From positions 806,001-870,000 of the forward strand of contig NZ_BCMZ01000001.1 of NCBI RefSeq assembly GCF_001485535.1: a DNA stretch of 64,000 nucleotides, given 5' to 3'. Below are positions 1 through 8,000 of this stretch, one piece after another. Every line of letters begins with the position of its first letter. The stretch's first letter is position 1. This stretch comes from Halobacterium sp. CBA1132 (lineage in GTDB: Archaea; Halobacteriota; Halobacteria; Halobacteriales; Halobacteriaceae). The notes beneath the pieces were generated by a model. The model was not told the origin of the DNA. It saw only the letters and a list, made by a program, of their open reading frames with translations, and searched no databases. The position numbers and the translations under genes are program-made.

Positions 1-52
1 ACTCCGGTACACACCCACCCCTCGGTCCCGAGCAAGTAGAACGTTCCGGGAG

Positions 53-304
53 TCAGGGCCGCCGCACGAGCAACACCGCGCCGACGACGAACGCCAACAC
101 GTACGCGGGGTGGCCCTGCGCGTACGCCACTGCTTCCGGCAGCGCCGCGCTCACGTCTCCCGTCGCGACGGCGGTGTCGAGCGACTGGTCGGGCGCCTGC
201 GCCCACAGCGCGAAGTGCGCTATCGCCGCCACGCCGAACGCCACGCCGATCAACTGGTAGGCCCGGTCCGCCAGCGCGTCCCCGAACGTATCCGTGAGTC
301 CCAT
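53..304 (-). CDS. Small membrane protein of unknown function
   Basis: Encodes 83 residues with two hydrophobic stretches (about residues 15-35 and 66-80) joined by an acidic, Ala-rich linker, so it is probably a two-helix membrane protein with a short basic end (RRP). I recognise no family. The ATG start follows the GC-rich, acidic pattern of the neighbours. It stands alone at the edge of the window and transcribes in the same direction as the cold-shock gene upstream of it, about 160 bases away. Confidence 0.6.
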   Translation of the reverse strand: MGLTDTFGDALADRAYQLIGVAFGVAAIAHFALWAQAPDQSLDTAVATGDVSAALPEAVAYAQGHPAYVLAFVVGAVLLVRRP

Positions 305-462
305 ACGCGAGTGGTGGCGCCGACAGTAGAAAAACCGTCCGCAGTCGTGCGACTCGCTGCTCGAAGTTTGGGTGCGTTTGGACGCACAGCCGTCGCTACG
401 TAGTGTGGCGTCTCAAAGAAGTGGAAACGTCAGCCGTCACTGAAAGCGACGGCGGATAGGAC

Positions 463-669
463 TTAGTTGCGGACGAGGTTCGTCGCGCGCGGGCCCTTGG
501 GGGACGATTCGATGTCGAACTCGACTTCCTGACCCTCTTCGAGGTCCGGACCGCCGACGTCCTCCATGTGGAAGAACACGTCCTCGTCGTCGTCCACGTC
601 GTCGCTGTCAGTCGAAATGAAACCGTAGCCGCCAGTGTCGTTGAAGAAGTCAACCTTGCCTTCTGCCAT
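463..669 (-). CDS. cspA: Cold-shock domain protein (CspA family)
   Basis: A 68-residue single cold-shock domain (OB fold) that binds single-stranded RNA or DNA and is expected to act as an RNA chaperone in the cytoplasm. The start MAEGKVDFFND is typical. The RNP1-like motif GYGFIS and the RNP2-like motif DVFFHM are both present, split by an acidic insert (DSDDVDDDED) typical of haloarchaeal versions. The reading frame continues upstream, but the ATG at 669 gives the normal family length and lies about 30 bases after an A/T-rich box (GCGTTATCC on the minus strand), which fits a leaderless transcript. Confidence 0.95.
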   Translation of the reverse strand: MAEGKVDFFNDTGGYGFISTDSDDVDDDEDVFFHMEDVGGPDLEEGQEVEFDIESSPKGPRATNLVRN

Positions 670-790
670 TACAATACATCGTAGGGCCGCTTCGGGGATA
701 ACGCTTCCGAGAGTCGAGTTACCACGGACCTCGTGGGTTGTGCGGCCCCACTCGACTACTGTTAAGGGCATCCAGCAGCGAGCTACCGGC

Positions 791-1897
791 ATGTCAGCGT
801 TCGAAGCGCGCACCCGGCGTTGCCAGCAGCGACTCCGGGAGCGCGACGCCAGCGGCGCCGTCCTGTTCCCGAGTCCGAACTGCTACTACCTCGCCGGCTT
901 CCGCGAGGAGCCGGGCGAGCGCCACCTCTTCCTGTTTGTGCCCGCGGACGGCGACCCGGCGTTCGTCGCGCCCGAGCTGTACGACGAACAGCTCCGCGAG
1001 GCGACGTGGGTCGCTGATGTTCGGACGTGGGCGGACGGCGAGGATCCGACCGAGTTGGTCGCCGAGACCGCCAGCGACCTCGGGATGACCGACGGCGAAC
1101 TGCTCGTGGACCCGACGATGTGGGCGCGGTTCACGCAGGACCTCCGCGCGGCGCTCCCGGACGCGACGTGGGGGCTCGCGGACGACGTGCTCGCGCCGCT
1201 GCGCGTGCGGAAAGACGACGCCGAGTTGGACGCGCTCGGTCGCGCAGCCGACGCCGCGGACGCCGCGATTCAGGACGTCCGCAACCTCGGCGCGGATGCG
1301 GTCGGGATGACCGAGCGCGACCTCGCGGCGTTCGTGGAGGACCGTCTCGCCGCGCACGGCGGCGACGGCACGTCGTTCGAGACAATCGTCGGGAGCGGCC
1401 CGAACGGCGCGAAACCTCACCACCACCGCTCCGAGCGCGAGATTCGCCGCGGCGACCCCGTGGTGTTGGACTTCGGGACGCGCGTCGACGGCTACCCGAG
1501 CGACCAGACGCGCACGGTCGTGTTCGCGGGTGACCCCCCGGAGGAGTTCGAGCGCGTCCACGACGTCGTCCGCGAAGCACAGCAGGCCGCGGTCGACGCG
1601 GTCGAACCGGGCGTCCCCGCCGAGGACGTGGACGCCGCCGCGCGCGAGGTCATCGAGAACGCCGGCTACGGCGACCAGTTCGTCCACCGCACGGGCCACG
1701 GCGTCGGCCTCGACGTCCACGAGGAGCCGTACATCGTCGACGGCAACGACCGCCCGCTGGAGGCGGGCATGGTGTTCTCTGTCGAGCCGGGTGTCTACCT
1801 CGACGGCGAGTTCGGCGTGCGCATCGAGGACCTCGTCGCGGTCACCGACGACGGCTGCCGGCGCCTCAACGACACGCCGCGGGGCTGGCGGCCGTAG
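791..1897 (+). CDS. M24 family aminopeptidase (Xaa-Pro peptidase type)
   Basis: A 368-residue cytoplasmic metallopeptidase of the pita-bread fold that removes N-terminal residues, probably next to proline. The N-terminal half is the creatinase-like domain and the C-terminal half is the catalytic domain. The metal ligands are visible: Asp in VLDFGTRVDG and in SDQTRT, His in HRTGHGVGLDVHEEPY, Glu in FSVEPGVYL and in GVRIEDLV. The ATG at 791 was chosen over upstream in-frame codons because the protein then begins at the usual place (MSAFEARTRRC) and a TTAAG box lies about 30 bases before it. It is divergent from cspA. Substrate specificity cannot be read from sequence. Confidence 0.93.
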   Translation: MSAFEARTRRCQQRLRERDASGAVLFPSPNCYYLAGFREEPGERHLFLFVPADGDPAFVAPELYDEQLREATWVADVRTWADGEDPTELVAETASDLGMTDGELLVDPTMWARFTQDLRAALPDATWGLADDVLAPLRVRKDDAELDALGRAADAADAAIQDVRNLGADAVGMTERDLAAFVEDRLAAHGGDGTSFETIVGSGPNGAKPHHHRSEREIRRGDPVVLDFGTRVDGYPSDQTRTVVFAGDPPEEFERVHDVVREAQQAAVDAVEPGVPAEDVDAAAREVIENAGYGDQFVHRTGHGVGLDVHEEPYIVDGNDRPLEAGMVFSVEPGVYLDGEFGVRIEDLVAVTDDGCRRLNDTPRGWRP

Positions 1898-2001
1898 CCC
1901 GGCGGCGAATCCTCAGTCTGCGGGAGCCGGCCCGACTCCGGCGGTGTTTCGTTCCGAAATGGTTGCGCTTTTGTCCGCGCCACTCCGACCACGACGTAGT
2001 C

Positions 2002-3438
2002 GTGGTCCCGAACCCGTTCAGTCGACTCCTCCGCGAAATCGGGCTGGCGCTGGCGCGACTCGGACTCGTCTCCGAGGAGCGCGCGCTCCGCACGTCGGAA
2101 CTGGCGTGGCCGCGCATCGTCACCGGCGTCGCGCGCATGTCCAAGAGCGCCGCCGACGTCGCGATGGTCGGCGTCGCTCTCGGCAGTTCCGCCATCGCCG
2201 GCGTCGGGTTCGCGGGGCCGTTCTGGGGCGCCGCGTTCAGCCTCGGTGGCGGCCTCGCGGCCGGAACCATCGCGCTCGTCTCCCAGCGGTTCAGCGCCGA
2301 AGCCTACGACGAACTCGGGCAGGCCATCCGGTCGAGCGCGCTGCTGGTGTTCGCGACGACGCTCCCCGTGGCGGCGCTGTTCTACCTGTTCCCCGTCGAA
2401 CTCATCGACCTGCTGACCGACGACCCGGTCGCCGTCGCGTACGGCGCCGACTACCTCCGCGTGCTCGCGTTCGGCGTGCCGTTCGCCGGCCTCAACCTCG
2501 TCGGTAGTCGCGCGCTCATCGGCGCCGACGACTCGTGGACCGCGATGGTGTTGCGCGCGGGCGGCGCCGTCGTCAACATCGGGCTGAACGCGGTGTTCAT
2601 CTTCGCGCTCGGGTGGGGCGTCGCGGGCGCCGCGCTCGGCACCGTCGTCAGCAACGTGGTCATCGTCGCGGCGTTCGTCGTCGGCATCACCCGGGGCCGC
2701 CTCCCGCTCGTCGGCGCGTTCCCCGTCACCGTCTCGCCGTTCGGCGGCTACTGGGACCGCGAGACGTGTCGCGACGTCGTCAGCATCGGCCTGCCCGTCG
2801 TCGGCCGGAACTCCGTCTGGACGGGCGCGCGCTTCCCGCTGCTCGCGTTCGTCGGCATGCTCGGCTCCGAAGTGGTCGCGGCGTACGTCGTCACGCGACG
2901 CATCTGGGGCATCATGAACGCGCCCGGCTGGGGATTCGGGCTCGCGGCGTCCAGCCTCGTCGGTCAAGAACTCGGCCACGGTGACGAGTCCACCGCGGAA
3001 GCCTACGGCCGCGAAATCGTCCTGTTCTCGGTCGCCACGTACGCGCTGTTCGCCGCGCTCGTGGCGGTCTTCGCGCGCGACATCGTCGTGCTGTTCGTCG
3101 AGGACCCCAGCTCTGCGAGCGTCCACATCGCCGTCGGAATGGTGTACGCGGCCGCGCTCGCCATCATCCCGCAGGGTGTCACCGCGGCCGTCGCGGGCGC
3201 GCTTGACGCGACGGGCGACACCCGGTGGCCGTTCTACAGCAAGGCGTTGGGGATGTTCGGGCTCGCCATCCCGCTGGTCTACCTCGGCGCCACCACGTCG
3301 CTGGGCCTCTGGGGCATCTACCTCGCGTTCTTCGCGGAGACGCTCACGCCCGCGTTCATCAACTACTACCGCTTCGCGACCGGGAAGTGGAAGGCGATTA
3401 GTCGCGGGTATCGGCCGGAAGCCGCGACCGACGACTGA
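2002..3438 (+). CDS. MATE family efflux transporter
   Basis: About 478 residues of an integral membrane exporter of the MATE (NorM/DinF-like) family, which extrudes organic cations or drugs in exchange for Na+ or H+. Two homologous halves with about twelve hydrophobic helices are visible, each half opening with the family-type pattern (KSAADVAMVGVALGSS and ARFPLLAFVGMLGSE). The start is uncertain: I chose the GTG at 2002 (VVPNPFSRLLREIG) because a T-rich box lies about 30 bases upstream; a TTG at 1963 is possible but would add atypical residues. It runs in the same direction as the peptidase gene, 104 bases downstream. Confidence 0.9.
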   Translation: MVPNPFSRLLREIGLALARLGLVSEERALRTSELAWPRIVTGVARMSKSAADVAMVGVALGSSAIAGVGFAGPFWGAAFSLGGGLAAGTIALVSQRFSAEAYDELGQAIRSSALLVFATTLPVAALFYLFPVELIDLLTDDPVAVAYGADYLRVLAFGVPFAGLNLVGSRALIGADDSWTAMVLRAGGAVVNIGLNAVFIFALGWGVAGAALGTVVSNVVIVAAFVVGITRGRLPLVGAFPVTVSPFGGYWDRETCRDVVSIGLPVVGRNSVWTGARFPLLAFVGMLGSEVVAAYVVTRRIWGIMNAPGWGFGLAASSLVGQELGHGDESTAEAYGREIVLFSVATYALFAALVAVFARDIVVLFVEDPSSASVHIAVGMVYAAALAIIPQGVTAAVAGALDATGDTRWPFYSKALGMFGLAIPLVYLGATTSLGLWGIYLAFFAETLTPAFINYYRFATGKWKAISRGYRPEAATDD

Positions 3439-3444
3439 GAAGAA

Positions 3445-3517
3445 AGCCGTGGGGGGGAGTTGAACCCCCGACCGGTCGATTACAAATCGACTGCTCTGGC
3501 CACTGAGCTACCACGGC
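3445..3517 (-). tRNA. tRNA-Thr (anticodon TGT)
   Basis: Reading the minus strand, the acceptor stem GCCGTGG pairs with CCACGGC. The D arm (TAGCTCAGTGGCCAGAGCA) is followed by an anticodon stem GTCGA/TCGAC enclosing loop TTTGTAA, giving anticodon TGT (Thr). The T arm is GGGGG-TTCAACT-CCCCC, and T is the discriminator base. No intron is visible and CCA is not encoded. The gene lies convergent to the MATE gene. Confidence 0.97.
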
Positions 3518-3681
3518 GCGCGTCGCCACCTCAACGTACAGCCAACGACGAAATAACCCCTTTGATACCCGCCGGCTTCGCCGCCCGACTCCGTGACGGC
3601 GCGCGTGGCCCGCCGCGACCGGCGACGAGCTTTTTGTGTGTGCCGGGCGACCGTCCCGATGATGCACTGGAGTGGTCGCGC

Positions 3682-4140
3682 GTGAGTCTGTCCGTGTCCA
3701 GCCCGGCGTTCGACGACGGCGCCCGGATTCCCGAGAAGTACGGCCACGACGCCGCGAACGTCAACCCGCCGCTGTCGGTGGCGGGCGTCCCCGACGACGC
3801 GGAGTCGCTGGCGCTCGTCGTGGACGACCCGGACGCCCGCGAGCCGGCGGGGAAGGTCTGGGACCACTGGACGGTGTGGAACGTCCCGCCGAGCGTCGAT
3901 GAAATCCCCGAGAACTGGGATGCGAGCGCCGACGGCGCCACCGAGGGGACGAACGACTTCGACGAGCGCGGGTACGGCGGGCCGGCGCCGCCGGACCGCG
4001 AACACACGTATCAGTTCAAGCTGTACGCGCTCGACACGGAACTCGACCTGCCCGAGTCGGCGGGCCGCGAGGACGTCGAAGCCGCAGTCGAGGGCCACGT
4101 CCTCGACGACGCGCTCCTCGAAGGGACGTACGCGCCCTGA
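3682..4140 (+). CDS. PEBP / YbhB-YbcL family (Raf kinase inhibitor-like) protein
   Basis: A 152-residue cytoplasmic protein of the phosphatidylethanolamine-binding protein superfamily. Conserved ligand-pocket motifs are present: DDPDARE followed by DHWTVWNVPP, and GYGGPAPP followed by H-x-Y-x-FKLYALD. The role of prokaryotic members is not firmly known; proposed ligands are small anions. The GTG at 3682 (VSLSVSSPAFDDG) starts at the normal family position; a T-rich stretch (CTTTTTGTG) lies about 50 bases upstream. The frame stays open for another 220 bases upstream, across the convergent tRNA, so the longer version is rejected. Confidence 0.92.
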   Translation: MSLSVSSPAFDDGARIPEKYGHDAANVNPPLSVAGVPDDAESLALVVDDPDAREPAGKVWDHWTVWNVPPSVDEIPENWDASADGATEGTNDFDERGYGGPAPPDREHTYQFKLYALDTELDLPESAGREDVEAAVEGHVLDDALLEGTYAP

Positions 4141-4195
4141 CGCGCGAGCGCCCGCGAAGAGTACGGCATTTACGCGAGCGCCGCCTTTTCGGGAT

Positions 4196-4867
4196 ATGGT
4201 CGCGCCGCTCGCCGTCGACATCGACGGCACGCTGAGTCGCCCGGACCGGTCCATCGACAGCCGCGTGCTGGACGTGCTTCGGGAGTGGGACGCGCCGGTC
4301 GTGATTGCGACCGGGAAGGCGCTGCCGTACCCGGTCGCGCTCTGCCAGTTCGTCGGCGTCGCGGAGCGCGTCATCGCGGAGAACGGCGGCGTCGCGTACG
4401 TCGACGACGAACTGTTCTACTTCGGTGACAGGGACGCCGCCGCGGACGTGCGCGAGGCGTTCGCGGACGCGGGCTTCGACCTCGGCTGGGGGGAGTCGGA
4501 CCTCGTGAACCGCTGGCGGGAGACCGAACTCGCGGTCAACCGCGAGCGTCCGCTGGACGTGCTCACCGACCTCGCCGACGAGCACGGCCTGAGCGTCGTG
4601 GACACGGGGTTCGCGTACCACGTGAAGGCCACCGAACCGAGCAAGGGCGACGCGCTGAACGTGGTCGCCGAGGAACTCGGCTACGAACCGGGGGACTTCG
4701 CCGCAGTCGGCGACTCCGCGAACGACGTGGAACTGTTCGAAGCGGCGGGCGAGTCGTACGCCGTGGCGAACGCCGACGACGCCGCCCGCAGCGCCGCCGG
4801 GGTGGTGCTCGACGAGTCCTACGCCGACGGCTTCCTCGCGGCGACGCGGCGCATCCGCGGCGAGTAG
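4196..4867 (+). CDS. Phosphoglycolate phosphatase, archaeal HAD-IIB type
   Basis: A 223-residue HAD-superfamily phosphatase of the archaeal phosphoglycolate phosphatase type (2-phosphoglycolate to glycolate plus phosphate). Motif I is VDIDGTLS with both catalytic aspartates. Motif III is a Lys in EPSKGDALN, and motif IV is GDSANDVELF. A type IIB cap lies between. The ATG at 4196 is about 27 bases after a CATTTACG TATA-like box, so it is probably leaderless. Close relatives act on sucrose phosphate or other sugar phosphates, so the substrate is inferred from the family. Confidence 0.88.
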   Translation: MVAPLAVDIDGTLSRPDRSIDSRVLDVLREWDAPVVIATGKALPYPVALCQFVGVAERVIAENGGVAYVDDELFYFGDRDAAADVREAFADAGFDLGWGESDLVNRWRETELAVNRERPLDVLTDLADEHGLSVVDTGFAYHVKATEPSKGDALNVVAEELGYEPGDFAAVGDSANDVELFEAAGESYAVANADDAARSAAGVVLDESYADGFLAATRRIRGE

Positions 4868-4907
4868 CGAGTCGGGGAATTTAGTGGCGCCGCGCGAACC
4901 ACCGCAC

Positions 4908-5927
4908 ATGGACTTGGCAGCGCGCCTCGCCGACGCGCCGTCGCCGACGATGACGCTGCTTCCCGACGGGAGCGTCGACCGCCGGTACGGTGTGCTCGAC
5001 CGCGAGAACGCCCCCGCGAGCCGTGAGGCGTTCGTCGAGCAGTTGTCGGGCGGCCAGCGGTCGTTCGTCACGGAGCACCGTGGCGTCGAACCCGGCGGGC
5101 AGGCGGTCAACGCCGCGATACAGGCCCGGGAACTCGGCGCGGACGTCGACCTGTACGGCCACCTCGACCACGAGGTGTTCGGCGTGCTCGACGCCGACAC
5201 CGCGTCGATGGGCGCGCCCGCGTCCGTGAACGTCTACGAGTTCGAGGACTCGGCGGTCATGTTTACGACGGAGTCGGCGGACATCCGGTCGTGGACGTAC
5301 GACGACCTCGCGGCGGCGGGCGGCGACGCGGCCCTGGACGCGGACGCGGTCGTGTGGACGAACTGGGCGTCGTTCCCGAACGCCACGGACGCGCTCTTGC
5401 GCGCCGCCGACCGCCCCGGCGATGGCGGCGTGTTCGTCCTCGACCCGGGCGGTGTCACGGCGCGAACGGCGGCGGAGCGCGCGGCGTTCGTGGACGCGCT
5501 GGGCGCGCTCGCGGACCGCTACAGCGTGGTGGTGAGCGCGAACGCCGAGGAGCTCGGGTCGATAGCGTCGACGGTCGGCGTCGAGGGGAGCGTCGTCGAG
5601 CAGGTCCGAGAACTCCGCGACCTCGCGGGAATCACCGGCGTCGTGATGCACGGGGAGCGCCGCGCGGTCGCGGGAACACGTGGCGGCGTCGTGAACGTGC
5701 CGAACTTCGAGTTGGCCGGCGTCTCCCGGTTCACTGGGGGCGGCGACCGCTTCTCGGGGGCACTCGGGTTCGCGCGGGCCTGCGGGTGGGCGTGGGAGCC
5801 GTCGCTATGGCTCGCGAACGCGTGTGCGTCCTACTACATCGGGACGGGACTGACCGGTGACCGCACCGCAATCGGGACGTACAGCGCGGAGACGACCGCG
5901 CTGGCGGGGGAGAGCCGCAACGATTAA
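4908..5927 (+). CDS. PfkB family sugar kinase
   Basis: A 339-residue kinase of the ribokinase/PfkB family that phosphorylates a sugar or nucleoside using ATP. The N-terminal glycine-rich segment (VEPGGQAVNAAIQARELG) is the substrate-side motif. The C-terminal signature FTGGGDRFSGALGFA holds the catalytic Asp and the anion hole. The ATG at 4908 lies about 28 bases after GAATTTAG. The gene follows the HAD phosphatase at 40 bases on the same strand. The specific sugar cannot be assigned from sequence. Confidence 0.88.
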   Translation: MDLAARLADAPSPTMTLLPDGSVDRRYGVLDRENAPASREAFVEQLSGGQRSFVTEHRGVEPGGQAVNAAIQARELGADVDLYGHLDHEVFGVLDADTASMGAPASVNVYEFEDSAVMFTTESADIRSWTYDDLAAAGGDAALDADAVVWTNWASFPNATDALLRAADRPGDGGVFVLDPGGVTARTAAERAAFVDALGALADRYSVVVSANAEELGSIASTVGVEGSVVEQVRELRDLAGITGVVMHGERRAVAGTRGGVVNVPNFELAGVSRFTGGGDRFSGALGFARACGWAWEPSLWLANACASYYIGTGLTGDRTAIGTYSAETTALAGESRND

Positions 5928-5953
5928 CAATCAGTCAGCCGACAAAACGAGCG

Positions 5954-6448
5954 ATGAGCGGTGACCCGAAGAACTCCGGCGAAGGCCCGAACGCTGGCGG
6001 CGTCCGCGACGGGACGACGCTCGTTCTCGGCGACGGCAGTCACGACGCCGCCTGCCGCCGGCTCGCCGACGAGTGCGCCGGCGACGCGTACCGCGTCCGC
6101 GCGACCACCGACGCGGCCGACGGGCGCTGCTGCGCGGGCGTCGACGACCTCTACGACACGGGGGCGTACGACGCCATCGCGCTCCCGGAGGCCGGCGTCG
6201 TGGTGTCTGATACGATTGCGAACCTCGACGCGCCGGCGGGTCGACTCGTCGTCTGCGTCGACGGGCTACCGCGGCCGACCGGCGACGACGAGCGCCGGAC
6301 ACTCCTCCAGTTCCTCCACGCCGTCACGCACCGCGTCGGCGCCGCGAACGGTCGGTGTCACGTCCACCTCGGAGTGGACGCCGACGACGACCTCGCGGCG
6401 GTCGTGGAACCGCTGTTCGAGACGGTCGTAGACGCCGACAGCGACTGA
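5954..6448 (+). CDS. Conserved haloarchaeal hypothetical protein
   Basis: A 164-residue acidic protein with an alternating alpha/beta look (TTLVLGDGSHDAACRRLADE, then DAIALPEAGVVVSD, then GRLVVCVDGLPRP, then GRCHVHLGVD). The layout faintly resembles the RecA-like HTR-type ATPases of haloarchaea, but there is no Walker A motif, so I assign no function. A CC pair (DGRCCAG) is unusual for so cysteine-poor a proteome. It starts 26 bases after the PfkB kinase on the same strand and converges with thiC, whose end is 3 bases away. Confidence 0.65.
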   Translation: MSGDPKNSGEGPNAGGVRDGTTLVLGDGSHDAACRRLADECAGDAYRVRATTDAADGRCCAGVDDLYDTGAYDAIALPEAGVVVSDTIANLDAPAGRLVVCVDGLPRPTGDDERRTLLQFLHAVTHRVGAANGRCHVHLGVDADDDLAAVVEPLFETVVDADSD

Positions 6449-6451
6449 CGG

Positions 6452-7891
6452 TCAGTCGTCGGCCGCGAGGTCGTCGCCGCGGCCGTCCTCGAACTCCGCG
6501 CTCTCGGGCACGTCGGCCGTGTCGTGGACGCCGACCGGCGGGAGGTTCACGTCGGCAGCGGGCGACTCCGCGAGGTCGATGTCGCCGTCGATGCCCGCCA
6601 TCTCGCCGTCGGCGTCGCGCGCGTCTTGGTCGATGCGCATCGAGCAGAACTCGACGCCGCACATCGAGCAGAAGCGCGCGTCCTCGTAGTTGTCGCCGGG
6701 CAGCGTCTGGTCGTGGTAGTCGCGGGCGCGCTCGGGGTCGAGCGCGAGGTCGAACTGCCGCGACCAGTCGAAGTCGTAGCGCGCCTCCGAGAGCGCGTCG
6801 TCCCAGTCGCGGGCGCCCGGGAGGCCGGCGGCGACGTCGCCGGCGTGGGCGGCGATGCGGTACGCGGCCATCCCGTCGCGGACGTCCTCGGCGTCCGGCA
6901 GCCCGAGGTGTTCTTTCGGCGTGACGTAACACAGCATCGCGGCGCCCGCTCGGGCTGCTTCGGTCGCGCCGATGGCGCTGGTGATGTGGTCGTAGCCGGG
7001 CGCGACGTCGGTGACCAGCGGCCCGAGGACGTAGAACGGCGCGCCGTCGCAGACCTCCTGCTGGCGCTCCACGTTCTCCCGAACCTCGTCCATCGGGACG
7101 TGGCCGGGGCCTTCGACCATTACTTGCACGCCGTGGTCCCACGCGACCTGCGTGAGGTTGCCGAGCGTCTCCAGTTCCGCGAACTGGGCGTCGTCGCTGG
7201 CGTCGGCCAGCGACCCCGGGCGGAGGCCGTCGCCAAGCGAGAACGTCACGTCGTGCTCGCGGAAAATCTCGCAAATTTCCTCGAAGTGTGTGAACAGGGG
7301 GTTCTGGGCGGCGTTCTCCTCCATCCACTGCGCGAGAATCGACCCGCCGCGGGAGACGATGCCCGTGGTGCGGCCGTCCGTCAGCGGGAGGTGTTCGGCG
7401 AGCACGCCCGCGTGGATGGTCATGTAGTCGACGCCCTGTTCGGCCTGCTTCTCGATGACGTCGAGCAGCAGGTCGGGCGTGATGTCGGGCACGTCGTCGA
7501 CGCGCGTGACGGCCTCGTAGATGGGGACCGTGCCGACGGGGACCGGCGAGTGTTCGACCTGCATCTCGCGGATGTCGTCGAGGTTCTCGCCCGTCGAGAG
7601 GTCCATCACGGTGTCGGCGCCGTAGTGGACCGCGCTGTGGAGCTTCCGGAGTTCCTCCTCGCGGCTGCTGGTCGTCTCGCTGTTCCCGATGTTGGCGTTC
7701 ACCTTCGTCGCGAACTCCCGCCCGATGACCATCGGGTCGAGGGCGTCGTGGCTGTGGTTGCTCGGCACGACGGCCTGCCCGTCCGCGACCTGCTGGCGGA
7801 CGAACTCGGGGTCGCGGTTCTCGCGCTCGGCGACTCGCTCCATCGCGGGGGTGATCGTTCTGTCGCGGGCGCGTTCGAGCTGCGTCGGCAT
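6452..7891 (-). CDS. thiC: Phosphomethylpyrimidine synthase ThiC
   Basis: A 479-residue radical-SAM enzyme of thiamine synthesis that converts aminoimidazole ribotide to hydroxymethylpyrimidine phosphate. Family motifs are strong: [31 protein letters not shown], and the C-terminal 4Fe-4S motif C408-x2-C411-x4-C416 (CSMCGVEFC). A hydrophilic acidic tail of about 55 residues follows the cluster. The ATG at 7891 sits about 28 bases from the minus-strand TTTTATTA box, so the transcript is probably leaderless, and two copies of a short repeat occupy the promoter-to-start interval. Confidence 0.98.
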   Translation of the reverse strand: MPTQLERARDRTITPAMERVAERENRDPEFVRQQVADGQAVVPSNHSHDALDPMVIGREFATKVNANIGNSETTSSREEELRKLHSAVHYGADTVMDLSTGENLDDIREMQVEHSPVPVGTVPIYEAVTRVDDVPDITPDLLLDVIEKQAEQGVDYMTIHAGVLAEHLPLTDGRTTGIVSRGGSILAQWMEENAAQNPLFTHFEEICEIFREHDVTFSLGDGLRPGSLADASDDAQFAELETLGNLTQVAWDHGVQVMVEGPGHVPMDEVRENVERQQEVCDGAPFYVLGPLVTDVAPGYDHITSAIGATEAARAGAAMLCYVTPKEHLGLPDAEDVRDGMAAYRIAAHAGDVAAGLPGARDWDDALSEARYDFDWSRQFDLALDPERARDYHDQTLPGDNYEDARFCSMCGVEFCSMRIDQDARDADGEMAGIDGDIDLAESPAADVNLPPVGVHDTADVPESAEFEDGRGDDLAADD

Positions 7892-7895
7892 GAAT

Positions 7896-7916
7896 AACTA
7901 GGTGGTAGAACTAGGT
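7896..7916 (-). promoter_or_regulatory. Candidate operator: direct repeat in the thiC promoter
   Basis: Two copies of AACTAGGT (plus-strand 7896-7903 and 7909-7916) lie 13 bases apart between the thiC start codon (7891) and its TATA-like box (about 7916-7924). A protein bound here would cover the transcription start. This could be the site of a thiamine-responsive regulator; that identity is inference from position only. No TPP-riboswitch leader fits in this short space. Confidence 0.45.
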
Positions 7917-8000
7917 AATAAAACGTGGTGGTGGGGACGACAGCTATGCAACCACGGTTTCGAAGAACGACTAATCTGGGATGACGGCTCTGGTATAGAT

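Noticed and set aside
1963-2001. Longer MATE protein starting at TTG 1963
   Set aside because: TTG is a rare start, and the added residues (RFCPRHSDHDV) do not look like the N-terminus of a membrane transporter.
7892-8000. TPP riboswitch before thiC
   Set aside because: Only about 25 bases separate the TATA box from the start codon, which leaves no room for a riboswitch leader.
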